Below are positions 1-10,916 of a stretch of 64,000 bases of DNA, one piece after another. The DNA comes from Tenrec ecaudatus (taxonomy: Eukaryota > Chordata > Mammalia > Afrosoricida > Tenrecidae): NCBI RefSeq assembly GCF_050624435.1, contig NC_134539.1, positions 144,990,025-145,054,024 on the forward strand, in the 5' to 3' direction. The position numbers were made by a program, and so were the translations under genes. Each line of letters begins with the position of its first letter. Position 1 is the first letter of the stretch. The notes below the pieces were generated by a model. It did not search any database. It saw nothing but the letters and a program-made list of their open reading frames with translations, and had not been told where the DNA came from.

Positions 1-264
1 GCAGTTGGGTCAGTTTCTGCCTTGGACACCGGGGAACTGCTGCAGAGGGTTTCTGAACCTGTCTTCTTCATGGGGGCAGACTGCCAGGTCTTTTCTTCTG
101 CAGGGCACCTGGTGGTTCAGATGGCCACCAAACGCCCAGCCACTGTGCTACCAGGGCTGGGACAGCTGAGGAAGGGCCGTCATTCACTCTGGGCCGCGGT
201 ACCATGTCCATGCCCTGCTCCTGCTGGCCTACTGTGGTTGTGTAAGGTGTTATGACTGGGTCAA

Positions 265-392
265 CTGGGTGATGGCTGCTTATGTCTTTGTCTGTGTCTG
301 TCTGTCTATGTCTATATCCAGGGCCAGGGCCATGTCTTTGCCTTTGCCCATGTCCATGTCCTTGTTCATGCCCATGTCTATTTCTACATCTA
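265..392. repeat. Degenerate TGTCTA/CCATGT repeat
   Basis: Imperfect hexamer-like repeat (TGTCTTTGTCTGTGTCTG..., CCATGTCCATGTCC...) in flanking DNA. Confidence 0.6.
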
Positions 393-580
393 CCCCTCGC
401 AATGATTTTTGAGAATTCTCTTGAGTCTTAAGCCTTCTCTAAATAAAAAAAAATGCCCCAAACATTTACTAACAGTTTATTGAGCTGGAATTTGCATACA
501 CGAGACACTCCCTCTCCAGAGGCATCAGGCACATCCTCCAGCTCTTTATTGCTGAGTGCCAGCCTGCAGCGTGGAGTGTC

Positions 581-602
581 CATCCATCCATCCATCCATC
601 CG
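581..602. repeat. (CCAT)n microsatellite
   Basis: Five to six CATC units in a row. Confidence 0.85.
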
Positions 603-721
603 CGTGTGGACATGTGCGTCACCTCCAGCCTGTGGCTATTGTGGCCGGTCCTGTGATGCGCATTCATGCACATTTGCTTGTGTTGTCAACGAGGTGGGGC
701 AATGCACCTCAGAATGCAAGC

Positions 722-860
722 CTAGGGTAAGCGCTGACTGCTAACCTCAAGGTCAGCGGTTCAAACCCACAAGGGGCTCCTCAGCAGACAGACGAGACTG
801 TCTGCTCCCACAGTAAAGAGCGACAGCCTTCTGACTCGACGGCAGTGAGCTTGCTTTTGG
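722..860 (+). mobile_element. AfroSINE, partial
   Basis: tRNA-derived B-box region GGTCAGCGGTTCAAACCCAC, then the tail TCTGACTCGACGGCAGTGAG. The middle third is deleted. Confidence 0.75.
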
Positions 861-1382
861 GAATGCAATTGTGAGGTCATAGACCTCAATGCCATCGTGT
901 TTAAGTTAGAATGAAAGTTGCCCAGGGGAGAAAGAGGGCCTGAGACGGATACCGAGGAACAAGAGCCGAACTGCCTTGGATCCGGAACTGTCCCGGTCAG
1001 ACCGCCGAGTGGTTCATGTACCCTGATTGCGGCTCGGAAAGCTGAGCAGAGGCAGTGTGGGCGGGCTCCCTGGGGCAGCGTCGCCGTGGGCAAGCTCGCC
1101 CTGCTCAGTGCCAAACTGCAGTCCACAAAGGTTACAGCAATTTCTATTTTCACTCACAGCGCTGCTCCCCAGTTCTGGCCAGAAACTGGGCCTTCCTTAA
1201 TCTTTAAAGCGAGGTTAATCTTGGCCAATTTGACAGATAAGACACTGCTCCTTCTCCTCCAGGAAGCCTCAATTATTTTCTTGGACCAAGCTGGAGACTG
1301 CACCAAAGGCTTCGGTTTTGGCTCTCACTCGGTCACCTTTGAGAAGCTGCGTTTTAATATCATGTTCTTAACTCAATAAAAA

Positions 1383-1505
1383 GGAGGCTTGGTGGCAAAA
1401 TGGCTAAGTGCTAACAGAAAGGTAAGTGTTTTGAACCTCTCTCTCCCCCCCCCCCCCATTCTTTACAGGAGAAAGATCAGCAGTTTTGCTTCTGTGAAGA
1501 TAAGC
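1383..1505 (+). mobile_element. AfroSINE, diverged 5' half
   Basis: GAGGCTTGGTGGCAAAATGG head, then TGCTAACAGAAAGG, interrupted by a C-run, then AGGAGAAAGATCAGCAGTTT. Confidence 0.5.
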
Positions 1506-1510
1506 ACAGA

Positions 1511-1660
1511 TTCACTGGCACGGAGTCAGCTCCAACTCCCAGTGATCCGTGCTTGGGCATCTGAGACCGTCAATCTCCAGGAGCAGCCAGCCTCATCTTT
1601 CTCCCAGGGAGCGGCTGGTGGGTTTGAACTGCCAAACTTACAGTCAGCAACCTACCCCGC
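1511..1660 (-). mobile_element. AfroSINE, reversed
   Basis: GGAGTCAGCTCCAACTCCCA, then GAGCAGCCAGCCTCATCTTT and GGCTGGTGGGTTTGAACTGC (reversed B box). Confidence 0.6.
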
Positions 1661-1774
1661 CCCCCAGCCCCCAGCACCACACCGTATGGGACCCTTCTAC
1701 GCTGCCTCATGGGGCTGCTATGAGTCCAGGCTGACTTGATACCCCCTAATTACACAGAGACCTGATTGAGTCCA

Positions 1775-1936
1775 CGATGGGGCAGATGGCTAAGTGCTTC
1801 CCGTTGGCAGTTCCGATCTACCCGGAAGTGCCTGGAAAGAAAGGGCTTCCACTCCACTTCCTACAAGCCACAGCTGCTGGGCATAGCGCACCACATGCAC
1901 AGTGTCTGTGAGTCGGAACAGACCCGGCAGAGATTG
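1775..1936 (+). mobile_element. SINE, older AfroSINE-like subfamily
   Basis: GGGCAGATGGCTAAGTGCTT head and the tail GTGTCTGTGAGTCGGAACAG. The centre diverges (CTTCCACTCCACTTCCTACA). Confidence 0.5.
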
Positions 1937-2090
1937 GTGTGGGTTTTTTTCTTCCTCTGAATTTAAGTCCAATGATTCCGGAAAGGTCATATGAAATTGT
2001 CACTGCATTTACTGATGACAAAACCCACACGGTGGCTGAGAACCTCATTGCTTATTTCGCTCCCTGTCTTCGATGTCATAAAAGTCTACC

Positions 2091-2258
2091 TCCTGCCATC
2101 AGATCCATTGCGACTCCTCAGGACAGGGTAGAACTGCCCCTGTGGGTTTCTGAGATGGTGACTGTGTAAGGGAGTCGAAAACCTCACCTTCCTCCTGCGG
2201 AACGCCTGGTGGTTTTGAACTGCTGACCCTGAGGTTAGCTATGTCACCAGAGCTCCTG
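2091..2258 (-). mobile_element. AfroSINE, reversed
   Basis: AGGACAGGGTAGAACTGCCC, CTGTGGGTTTCTGAGA, CTGGTGGTTTTGAACTGCTG and CACCAGAGCTCCT at its 5' end. Confidence 0.75.
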
Positions 2259-2277
2259 TAAAACGATGCTGGGGCTA

Positions 2278-2372
2278 GGTGCCATCGAGTCAGTGCTGAC
2301 CTTTAGTGACCTTATGTATGTTCCACAGAAAGAAACATGTCCTGTCCAGTGCCGCTGCTCGAGGCCATGCAA
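2278..2372 (-). mobile_element. BovB/RTE LINE 3' end fragment
   Basis: Reverse complement of the RTE end: GGTGCCATCGAGTCAGTGCT, then GACCTTATGTATGTTCCACA and AAGAAACATGTCCTGTCCAG. Diverged. Confidence 0.5.
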
Positions 2373-2463
2373 AATGACAGGGGAGATTTCCTTTGGAGTC
2401 AGTGCTGTGAAAGGCGTTGGTGCCTAGAGGACTGATTACTCTTTTCCCGTTGGAAGAACTAGA

Positions 2464-2672
2464 AAAGGGCCTAGTGGCGTAGTGGTTACACATAGGCTAT
2501 TCACTGCAAGGTCAGCGGTTCAAAACCACCAGGCACTCCACGGGAGAACTACGAGGCTTTCTACTGCAGTAGAGTGTTGCAGTCTGAGAAACCCACAGGG
2601 GCAGTTCGACCGCGTCCTTCCAGATCACGATGAGTCAGAATCCACTCCATGGCTGGGAGGGCTTTTGGTTTG
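2464..2672 (+). mobile_element. AfroSINE, near full length
   Basis: GGGCCTAGTGGCGTAGTGGT (A box), GGTCAGCGGTTCAAAACCAC (B box), AAACCCACAGGGGCAGTTCG and GATGAGTCAGAATCCACTCC. Confidence 0.85.
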
Positions 2673-3071
2673 CTCAGTCATGAAAACCATCTACATGACC
2701 TTGACTCCCACCTTGACAGTATATCCGTGCTGTCTTCGGTCCTCTCCTTCTGTGTGCCTCTTCGTTTGACGTGTTTTCCTTTGTTTGAGACTTCAGATCC
2801 CTGAGTCGGCTCCAACCAGGGCATCCTCCCACCCGCCGGCTGCCCACTGCGAACGCAATTCGTGAGTTCACCTCCCCGCTTCCCTTCCCTCCAGGGGAGG
2901 TTTGCCTCAGCTTAGCCCATTGCTGCTAAGTCCTGGTGTCAGTGGGTGAGATGGGGTCTTCCTGGCTGTCCCCTTAGTGCAAGGGGATGGATGAGTGGTG
3001 ACTGAAACCTGCCCATCCAGTGGATCACAAACTGTGCTGCAGACTGGACCCTGAGACCCTCCTCCCTCCTC

Positions 3072-3087
3072 ACCCCCCCCCCCCCCC
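3072..3087. repeat. Poly-C run
   Basis: Uninterrupted run of about 15 C. A similar run is at 1445-1458. Confidence 0.85.
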
Positions 3088-3579
3088 AGAAACCCCTGCC
3101 CGCATGTTCCTGCCAAGTCCTGGTTGCATTTGAGCTTCCTGGACTCCACACCTGGGCTGCCCTTGAGGAGGGAGGTGAGCCGGGGCGAGCCGGGCCACTC
3201 AGGCACCAGGCGAGAGTCAGGCAGGGTGGAGGGACTGCACACTTTCCTGCCGGCTTCTGCGAACCCAGGCGCTATTTTCTCTCGCCGCCCACACCCACCA
3301 GACAGTGGCAAAAAGGAGCAAAGAGAAGAAAGAAGGATGAGGTGGGAGACAGGCTTTTGAAATGCTGCCAGGAGCACAGCGAGGCCCTTGGGCACTAGAA
3401 CCTGCTGGCGGAGGTACCTTTGTTCTTGGCCAGGGGAAAATGAAGCCACAGAAGAGGGGAGGCTCAAAGGAGGGGTCTGGTCCTGAAGCCACCTCCCCAG
3501 TGTGGTCTCTTGGATCCCCTCAACATGGCACAGTGGGAGAGACCAGAGAGCTCAGGGGTCACATAGCCTATGCTGCTGA

Positions 3580-3625
3580 GCTCACCTGGGCCTCAGTTTC
3601 CCCACCTGTGAGGTGTGACCAGTGG
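3580..3625 (+). mobile_element. MIR core fragment
   Basis: CTGGGCCTCAGTTTCCCCAC followed by CTGTGAGG, the MIR core only. Confidence 0.5.
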
Positions 3626-3794
3626 TCATGGAGGTGCCCGCAGAGTTCAGTGTGGCCATCATATTCATCTAAGCGAGGGTGGGGGACATGCCGGTCTGTC
3701 ATTGGCTTGCTTCTGCTCCTCTGTGACCCTCCTCACCCTCAGCTCCTTCCGAAACACCACCTCCCCCGACGATACTCCCAGACCTGCTCTCTAG

Positions 3795-3905
3795 GTGGTG
3801 CACAGCAGGGGTGGGAACTAGGTTACCCTTTGAACTAAATGAAAGGTTGGCACTTCGAATCCATCCAGAGATGCCTCTGAAGTAAGGCTGGGTGATCGGC
3901 TCTCC
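3795..3905 (+). mobile_element. SINE, old fragment
   Basis: AGGTTGGCACTTCGAATCCA carries the B box; the rest is heavily diverged. Confidence 0.35.
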
Positions 3906-4023
3906 AAAGGGTGCATCCTTGATAATCTTAGGCCATGTTTCCCTAAGTGGGTGATACTATCCCTGGAGGACACTGGGACTCCCCTCCCGAGGGGCTGCCA
4001 AAGCAGGTACCTCTACTCTATCC

Positions 4024-4400
4024 TGTGTGGCAGTTAAGATTTCATATCCCCTCCTACCTGTCAATCAGGTCACAGCCAGATGATCTGCCTGGGAGGGGTG
4101 GCCTTTTGACAAGAGAGAATGTGGGGACCCCATTTCTCTCTCTGCCCCTTTGGCACCCTGCCATGTATGTCCCCATCGACTTTGAATCCACTCAACTCTG
4201 CACCCACCAGCCTGTCACCCCTGTCTCCCGCTTCACCATTGGGTGCCGTCGCCCTGCAGCGTCTGCAGAGGGGCCCAGCTGCCATCGGACCGTGGACTTG
4301 GGTTGGACTGGGCTGCCTTCTTGATGTTACGTTACTCCCTGATACAATCTTATACCTCTATGAGAACCATGGGTTTTGAGTCCTGGACTATGGCTGGGAA
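4024..4400. mobile_element. LTR-like fragment related to the 46180 element
   Basis: Shares the order GTGGCAGTTA, CTGTCAATCAGGTCACAGCC, a GGGTGGCCTT block and TGGGTTGGACTGGGCTG with the element at 46180-46755, at much lower identity. Its ends are not resolved and no duplication was found. Confidence 0.35.
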
Positions 4401-4460
4401 ACCAATGTCTTTCATTGCTGGGGTTGGGGTGGGGGGCACTGAGTTATTTTTGTCCTGAAA

Positions 4461-4478
4461 GGGGTGGGGTGGGGTGGG
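4461..4478 (+). repeat. G-quadruplex motif
   Basis: GGGGTGGGGTGGGGTGGG, a textbook four-run motif with single-T loops. Confidence 0.75.
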
Positions 4479-4828
4479 AGGTTAGATCAGTCTGGGAACC
4501 TCGGCAAGAAGCAATCTTACTGTGCACCCATGAGGCCAACCTGAGACCGAGTGGGCTCTCAGCAAGCAACACATACGGCCTGGAGGCTGTGGGTGGCGCC
4601 AGGGCTCCCGTGAGCCCATCAGTGGCTCCCTCCAAGGCTGGAGGTTCTGAGGTGGTGCAGAGGCACCGCAGAAGGCAGGCCTGGTGATAAACTTCTGGGA
4701 AACCAGCCTGAGAGTCCTCGGGAACACAGGGCTGTCCTGACCCGCAAGCAGCCGCCTGACTTGTTCAGTTGTTGGGGTGAAGTAGGACCTACCTCATGGG
4801 ATGACCAGAGCTATAAATGCAGGTAAAG

Positions 4829-5022
4829 GCAGCCTGGTGGCGTAGTGACTACGCATTGGGCTGCTAACTGCAAGGTCAGCCGTTTGAAACCACCAGCTGC
4901 TCTGTGGGAGAAAGACGAGGTTTACTAGAGAGTTACAGTCTCAGAAAACCCAGGGGACCATTTCTACCCTATCTTACGGGGTTGCCATGAGTCGGCATCA
5001 ACTCGGTGGCAGGGAGTTTTGC
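4829..5022 (+). mobile_element. AfroSINE, near full length
   Basis: GGCAGCCTGGTGGCGTAGTG, GGTCAGCCGTTTGAAACCAC and the tail CATGAGTCGGCATCAACTCG. Confidence 0.85.
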
Positions 5023-5274
5023 AGTAGGAAGACCACCCAGCACCCCGGTGCACCCTCAGTGCATGCAGGCTGGCGATGGATGATGGTAAGTGCCCAAGAT
5101 ACATGTGTGGGAACCGCATAGGAAATAAGCCTCCGGCGATCTCCCCCTATCCATAACTGAGGGCTGGGAGGAACGCGGCTACTAAACAGGGTGCCCTGGA
5201 GAGATGAGCAGAGATCAAAGGGATGAGCCCGACTTGAACAGTTACAGCTTTGTCAGCTGATCCCCTCTGATGCA

Positions 5275-5605
5275 CCCTGGACCTGCTTTCAACATTTTCT
5301 GTTTGCTCGTGTTAGGGTTTTCCCAGGTATGCTATGTCCTTGGGGGCCACCCTCTTGGGTTTGCTATGTTTTTCTGGGTTTTGGTATATGGGACCTTGGA
5401 TGAAGGAACCTACAGGGACAGGAAGTAGAATGAGGGTTGAGGTGGGGGTTGGGCTGCAGAGGTGGTGGTAAAAAGGGAGATGACGTCAAGGAGTCCAGGA
5501 AGGGAGAGAATGTCTGGAAAACGGATTGTGGTGGCCATGGAACACTGCTTGATGGGACTGGACTATAGAATGATCTACGTATCAACTCCCAATTTAAAAG
5601 AAAGA
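5275..5605 (+). mobile_element. L1-like 3' end
   Basis: Low-complexity GA/GT-rich sequence with GTGGTGGCCATGGAACACTG and CTATAGAATGATCTACGTAT, ending CCCAATTTAAAAGAAAGAAG. It looks like a retrotransposon tail, most likely L1, directly downstream of the inferred PRKCA 3' end. Assignment is tentative. Confidence 0.35.
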
Positions 5606-5735
5606 AGGAACAGCGCTGTGAACTCCAGTGGGCATGGGTGCAGCCCCCAGGGCCCCGCAGGGTCCCCGACGGAGCCCGCTTGTCGCAAAGGGATGTCAAG
5701 GAAGCGGAGGGCACGCACAGAGGAGTGTCGTTTTC

Positions 5736-5741
5736 TTTATT
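5736..5741 (-). terminator. PRKCA: Candidate distal poly(A) signal of PRKCA
   Basis: AATAAA on the minus strand (TTTATT on plus), in the context GTACGAATAAAGAAAAC. Cleavage would fall near 5711-5722. Repeats typical of intergenic DNA begin about 100 bases farther on. A clear GU-rich downstream element is not obvious. Confidence 0.5.
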
Positions 5742-6741
5742 CGTACACACTTGCTTCCAAACGACAGTGAATGTGTCTAACAAAGCATGTCATGCAAACG
5801 GAGGTGAGCGGGGACACGGGCCCAGGAAAGCACCGCAGCCATCTGGACAACCGTCTCGCCTGCTCTGCTGTCCCCAGTGTCACCGCTCCGCTGTGCGTGC
5901 AGCCTCCACGTCGTCAACTGTTGCTCCCAGCGAGGAAAGAACACCAGCCCCCACCCCCCAGGTGCCCCCTTCTCTCCCCCCACCCCCCACATGGGGTTCT
6001 CAGTCAGTGGCTTTTCCAGTTCGTGGTTTACACGTGTCCTTCAAACGCGCGAAAACACATCACGGAGCAAGAGCCATGGTTTCAATGTCTCTGACCTTCT
6101 GGAGAGGAGGATTCTCGAGAGGCCCCTCGTCGAAGGGCTACGGAGGCGACGTTTTAGAAAAACACAATGAAACACTGAGACTCCACAGAAGGCCCGCCTT
6201 TGGGTGTGATTCCTGGAGTCCACTGAGCCCCGCGAGGGAAGAATCACATTCTTTCTGGAAGAACATGGACAAACCCCACAGACAACCGCAGGAAGAAATA
6301 CGCCGGAAGTGGAGTGGAGGGGACAACCACAGTAACGGGTGTGTGGCTTCATCGGAAAACGCAAAGCCTTCTTTTGTCTTAGTTCAGAAAAAAAGTGGGG
6401 GGGAGGTTATTAAAAAGCAGACCTGATACTCATTTTCCATAAAAGTAGGCTTCTGTCTACTGGGAGACAGGAAAGCGTCATACAGACAGCAGGCGTGTTG
6501 GCTGCAGCCCCTTCTTCGTGGGGCATATGGAGAGGTTTCTGCTTTGCCCGCTGGGTGAAACCCTTACCGGGCAGCTCTGAAGTGTGATCAAAGATGAGAG
6601 ACAGGAGACCAGTGGAGACTGGGGGGGATAGCTAAGGAAGCCCCTTCCCCATGCCCAAAGGTGGCTACAGAGCCTGCCCCCCTCCCTGAACAATGCCACC
6701 CCGGGGCCATGAAGGGGGGGGGGCGACAACAGAAAGTCAGA

Positions 6742-6747
6742 TTTATT
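6742..6747 (-). terminator. Possible intermediate poly(A) signal
   Basis: A further minus-strand AATAAA (TTTATT on plus) inside the inferred 3' UTR, in the context CCTTAATAAATCTGAC. Only the hexamer supports it. Confidence 0.25.
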
Positions 6748-7866
6748 AAGGGTCAAATTTTCCCATATTACAAACCCAGATTACAGTTGTCTCTAATCTG
6801 GATGAAAGCCACAGAGAACATCAGACTACACACCAGATGCCCCCCGAGTGTCCATTCATTCGGATCAGGCCCCGTCCCCCACCCCACCAGCGCTGGGAAG
6901 CCTTGCAGTGGGGGTTCAGGTAAGGGGTGCTCTGGCTGACCCCTGTGGTTGGAATTTTATGAAATTACCCAGTAACTTGATTTTAAAAACTCATTTCAAA
7001 AGGAGAATTGAATTATTAAAGTTTTCTATAAAAAAGTACAAATAGCCCCGTAGAGTCAGTTAGCCTAGGTGAATTAACGAATGAACCTCATCCTTAAGGT
7101 TAAAAAAAAAAAAGTCTTTGGAACGTGTGGGCTTTTCTTGTAGGGTCCTTATAAGGCTGTTGGGTTACTGAGGTGACCGGCACGGGCACGGTGTGAGTGG
7201 ACACCTGGTCACGTGGATCAGAGGCACAGGGGTTGTGGTCATTTGTGGTTCTAAGCCTCCTAGGATCCTGGCCATGACAGAAAGAGCTGGGTGGAGGTGG
7301 ACAGTGATCGCTTCTGGAAGACCACCTTTACCCGGGGAGCACTCTGGCAAGCCTTCCTGGTTTGCGGTGTCTTCTGGAGACAGAAATGCACGGCCCTTCC
7401 TGTCCTGCCAGCCCCGGTGGCACAAGTGTGTGCAGTCCGGACTCTCCTAAAAGGTGGCCTGAGCACCTCGGAGAAAATGGGTGACGAAAACACCTCCCAG
7501 TGCGCCTGCGTACAGGGCCCTTCCATTCACGGCACATGCAGGACAGCGGTGTCTGGCCTGTGGTTCTCACCGTGACCCTGGGGGTCAGCAGTCGGGTTGG
7601 CTCGTCTTGTTTCACGGTCGTGCTTATTTGCGGGGCGGTCCCTCCTGCCCAGTCCTGCCCCCTCCCGCTCTCACGGGAAGGGGTGGATGCTCCGTCCGAG
7701 CCGAGGGGAAAATGCCTGTCAGGTGATGCTGCCTTTCTGAGGCGTTTATGAAAGAGTCTCTCACTCCTCCCCCCTTCAGTTCCCAGAAGGCAAGCCCAGC
7801 TGAGAGCCCATATATCTCCTGCTAAGTAGAATCCAGTAGGAAATGCAAGAGTACCCTCCACAACTT

Positions 7867-7920
7867 ATCTATCTATGCATCCATGCACCCATCTATCCAT
7901 GCATCCGTCCATTCATCCAG
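7867..7920. repeat. Degenerate (ATCC)n repeat
   Basis: ATCTATGCATCCATGCACCC, then ATCTATCCATGCATCCGTCC. It is inside the inferred 3' UTR. Confidence 0.7.
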
Positions 7921-10031
7921 CCTTAAGGCCCATAATTCTTGGTAGAAGCCGTAGAGGGAAGTGGATTGACGCCTACTGGCTCTTGAGATACACTGGGTGG
8001 CTGGGGCTGGTCCAGGGGATGGTGAACTCTCTGGGTATGGTGATGACGTTCTTGGCATTGGGGGTTGTCTTCCAAGGAGGATGGGCTGCACCCCTGGTAT
8101 TGTGCTTTCGAGGACTTTCGTCCACATCTAGGGCCCCTGGAGGCAAGCCGCCATAGGGTGGAGGCAGCAGGTCCTCCCCGGCTCCCTTCCAGGCACACTC
8201 CAGCCTTGCTCGTCCCTGAACCCCTTGACAATTTGTATCTTCTCTCCCTTCTCTGAGTATCTACAAGTGACTCTCCTGAAGCTGCACCTCTCATTCCAGC
8301 AGGTCCCCCCACTCTTCCAAAGACTTCAGCTTGGGGGAGCTCACCATACATTGGCTTTTTGTAATTTTCCAACCAATCATCTCAAGTCTCATTTCCCGAT
8401 AGCTCAAGTGCCCACCCCAAACTCCTTATAAGAACCAGATACAGCACATCAGGATAGGCTGCTCGGCTCTGCATGGCCTGGTCCCAGGCCATGGGGACCA
8501 AAGAGGGGCAGCACGTTCCTGATGCTATCGCTCAGACCAAAGGCCGCTGGCTTCAGAAGAAGGCAAGTCAAGAGAAGAGCAGCCAGCAGACTGGGCGGCA
8601 GGCTCTGGCAGAGGTTCTGCCACCAAGTGATGGCCACCTTCCAAGGAAAGCACCGCAAAGCAGTGCCAGAGGGCCTCTCGAGCTGCACTGCCATGTACCA
8701 GGGAGCCTGGGGCTCTGGGGTGGTTCTCACTAGAGCTCCTCAGTGGTTAGACCCTTGCCCATTCCCTGTGGTTCCATTCACATGACTCCCAGGAAATGGG
8801 GCAATTCCACAGACACGTCTAAAGTCTGCAGACAAGTCTCCATGTGACTTACTCTTCCGATAGCCACTCTCATGGGCCGCTCCCATCTTTCAGATGTTGG
8901 CCTTCACCTAACGTCGGGACAAGGCATCACCTGGAGCAGGCCTCGTCACAGCGACGCTTGTGCCTGGACTTGAACGGCCTTCTTCCCCGACGGCTCTGTG
9001 GGCTGCAGTCTCAGGCAGGGTGCTAGGCCCCACGGCCTGTGTCCAGTTTTTGAACACTCACACAGACAAGGCAAGGTATAAGCGACTGAGATGTTGACGT
9101 GCCTCTTGGAGGAATAGAATTTGGTGCTGTTTGGCCAGGTGGGCAGTCTGGGATGGGCTGACTGGCTTGTCTGTCCCTTTAAGTGCTTCCTATAAATTGG
9201 TCCCTTTTCCAGCAGACCATGAGGTGCACCTGGGGTGGAGGGGCCCACCCGCAGTGGGCACTGACCAGCAGGGGGGATGCACCGGGGCCCTTTCTGTGTT
9301 CCAAAGACCGCAGTCCACACATGATGACTGAAGACACACCCTCTGGGCCGACCCAGACCCCATCCGTCTCTTCCTCCAAACCAGGGTTTCCAGGAAAGCC
9401 AGGTCTCCTTCGGAGAGACCCCAGCCGTGCTGGAATGTGATGTGGGTTTCAGGTCACCAGTCAGAGGCCAGAATCAGTGGGGTGGGGTGACAGGGCGAAG
9501 CTTGGGTCGTGGAAGGAAATGGAACCCCCTCTTTAAGGACTGCTAATCTTCATCTTGTCAGAGGCCCGGCTCCTCCAGGGACGTCGCTGTGGAACGGTGG
9601 CTTCCCAACACCAGGCTCCTCCCAGGAGGTGGCCACGGATAGCAGAAAACCTACATCTGCTCAAGGGGGTTGAGTGTTTTGGGTTAGGGGCTGACCTGTG
9701 ACCTCTGGGGGCGTGGTGCATGGTGCGGAGACAGTGCAGCAAGGCTGGCATGGACCGGCGCTTCCATGGACAGCAGTCCTCCCCCTGCCCTCAGATGCCC
9801 TAAGTCACTCACAGTAACAAGACCGGAAGAAGAAAGAAGTCCGCCTACCAACAGAAACCCCAAGGTCAGCCCGGGTGCTGTCATACGGGCACACGGAGGC
9901 TGCGCTCCGGCTGCGGCCGGTGGGAGAGAGGTGCGGGGACAGAACAGGACACTGTGATGAAGCTTGGGGAGCGTCTGTCTCACCTCAAAAAATCATCCCC
10001 TCAAAGGGAAGTTTTGTCTGCAGGCAGAATC

Positions 10032-10035
<4 letters not shown>

Positions 10036-10068
<33 letters not shown>

Positions 10069-10083
10069 ATGTATGTATACATC
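10036..10083. repeat. (TA)n-rich tract
   Basis: Pure TA for about 17 bases, then TACATATACATATATATTAT and GTATGTATAC. Confidence 0.85.
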
Positions 10084-10406
10084 TGTATAATAAAAGCCTA
10101 ATTGGGTCATGTAAAGTAGCCATTCATTTCTGAAATTAGATCTACATTTAAAAAAACAACAACAATGTAACAACAACATTATTATCTGATAGAGTGCCAA
10201 AGTGCAGGGTTCTGCCTGGTGGGGTGGGGGCAGGGCGGGGGTGCACAGCAGCAAAGAATTAACCTAAAACTTAATCGTAAAAGCAGGTTAGGGACAAGAA
10301 CCTTTACAGACAGAGCACAATGGTGCCTTATAAAGTATTATAATATGCTCTCTCTGTATACGTGATACGGTTATTATCAATAGTATAGATTCACTTGTTA
10401 TTAAGG

Positions 10407-10412
10407 TTTATT
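10407..10412 (-). terminator. PRKCA: Candidate proximal poly(A) signal of PRKCA
   Basis: AATAAA on the minus strand, in the context TTTATAATAAACCTTAATAA, about 1.2 kb after the stop codon. It sits in an AT-rich block that resembles the conserved first kilobases of the mammalian PRKCA 3' UTR. Use here would give an mRNA of about 3.5 kb, the size of the known shorter PKC-alpha transcript. Confidence 0.5.
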
Positions 10413-10889
10413 ATAAACATGCAAAATTCATTGCATGGTGCAGTTGCAACGCGTGCTGAGATCCTTCTAGCAACAGGACGCGGAACTAGCCGCTGGGCAG
10501 CCGTGCTTCCTGGTCCTGGGGCTCCAGCGGGCAGGAGGGGGTGGGTCACTCTGACGGGCACCGGGCGAGGGCCACGGGGCCACACATCCAAGGTGGACGC
10601 CCTGGGAGGGCAGGGGAGCGGGGAGGTCGCGGGGGGCAGGAGGGTACAGTCAACACGTGGAGTAGGTTACTGTACACCGTACTCGGAGGGACGACACCGC
10701 AGCCGATTTCAATAAATACGTATAAAAGGGGGCGGGGAGCACGCTTCGGCGCCCCAGGAAGGGGCGGTAACCAGGCAGGCAGCAAACTCCCATGTGTGTG
10801 GGTGGGGTTGGCTAACAATACTCTTGGGTAGTGGCATGGCTACTGATGGCACCCGGGATCACAGAGTAATCTCCCGGAGATTAAGAGGG

Positions 10890-10916
10890 GCACGCGCACG
10901 CGCGCACACACGCACG
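10890..10916. repeat. CA/CG alternating repeat
   Basis: CACGCGCACGCGCGCACACA with the extension CGCACGC, in the inferred 3' UTR. Confidence 0.75.

Larger units (their letters stand above)
1..5714. other. 3' flank of PRKCA, intergenic
   Basis: No exon is recognised here; in human the next genes downstream are CACNG5 and CACNG4, and none of their coding sequence is seen. Contents: a degenerate TGTCTA/CCATGT repeat (about 265-390), a CCAT run near 581-602, SINEs at 722-5022, a BovB scrap at 2278-2372, a MIR scrap near 3580, an LTR-like fragment near 4024-4400, a G-quadruplex motif at 4461-4478 and an L1-like tail at 5275-5605. I see nothing in 865-1380, 2680-3570 (apart from a C-run) and 5030-5270. 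Confidence 0.6.
10025..10450 (-). other. PRKCA: AT-rich block of the PRKCA 3' UTR
   Basis: About 425 bases of markedly AT-rich DNA inside a GC-rich surrounding. In sense orientation it contains runs such as CATGCAATGAATTTTGCATG, AATAACAAGTGAATC and TATTATAATACTTTATAAGG, then the (TA)n tract. It resembles the conserved proximal 3' UTR of other mammalian PRKCA genes and contains the proximal poly(A) hexamer. Confidence 0.45.

Noticed and set aside
5481..5488. TGACGTCA, a full CRE palindrome
   Set aside because: It sits in an L1-like repeat tail downstream of the gene with no promoter features around it.
1..5714. Possible exons of the next gene (CACNG5/CACNG4 in human synteny)
   Set aside because: No reading frame resembles a calcium-channel gamma subunit, and the region is mainly repeats.
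5638..6426. 262-codon plus-strand frame
   Set aside because: It lies in the inferred PRKCA 3' UTR on the other strand, has low-complexity Pro/Arg composition and resembles no protein family I know.
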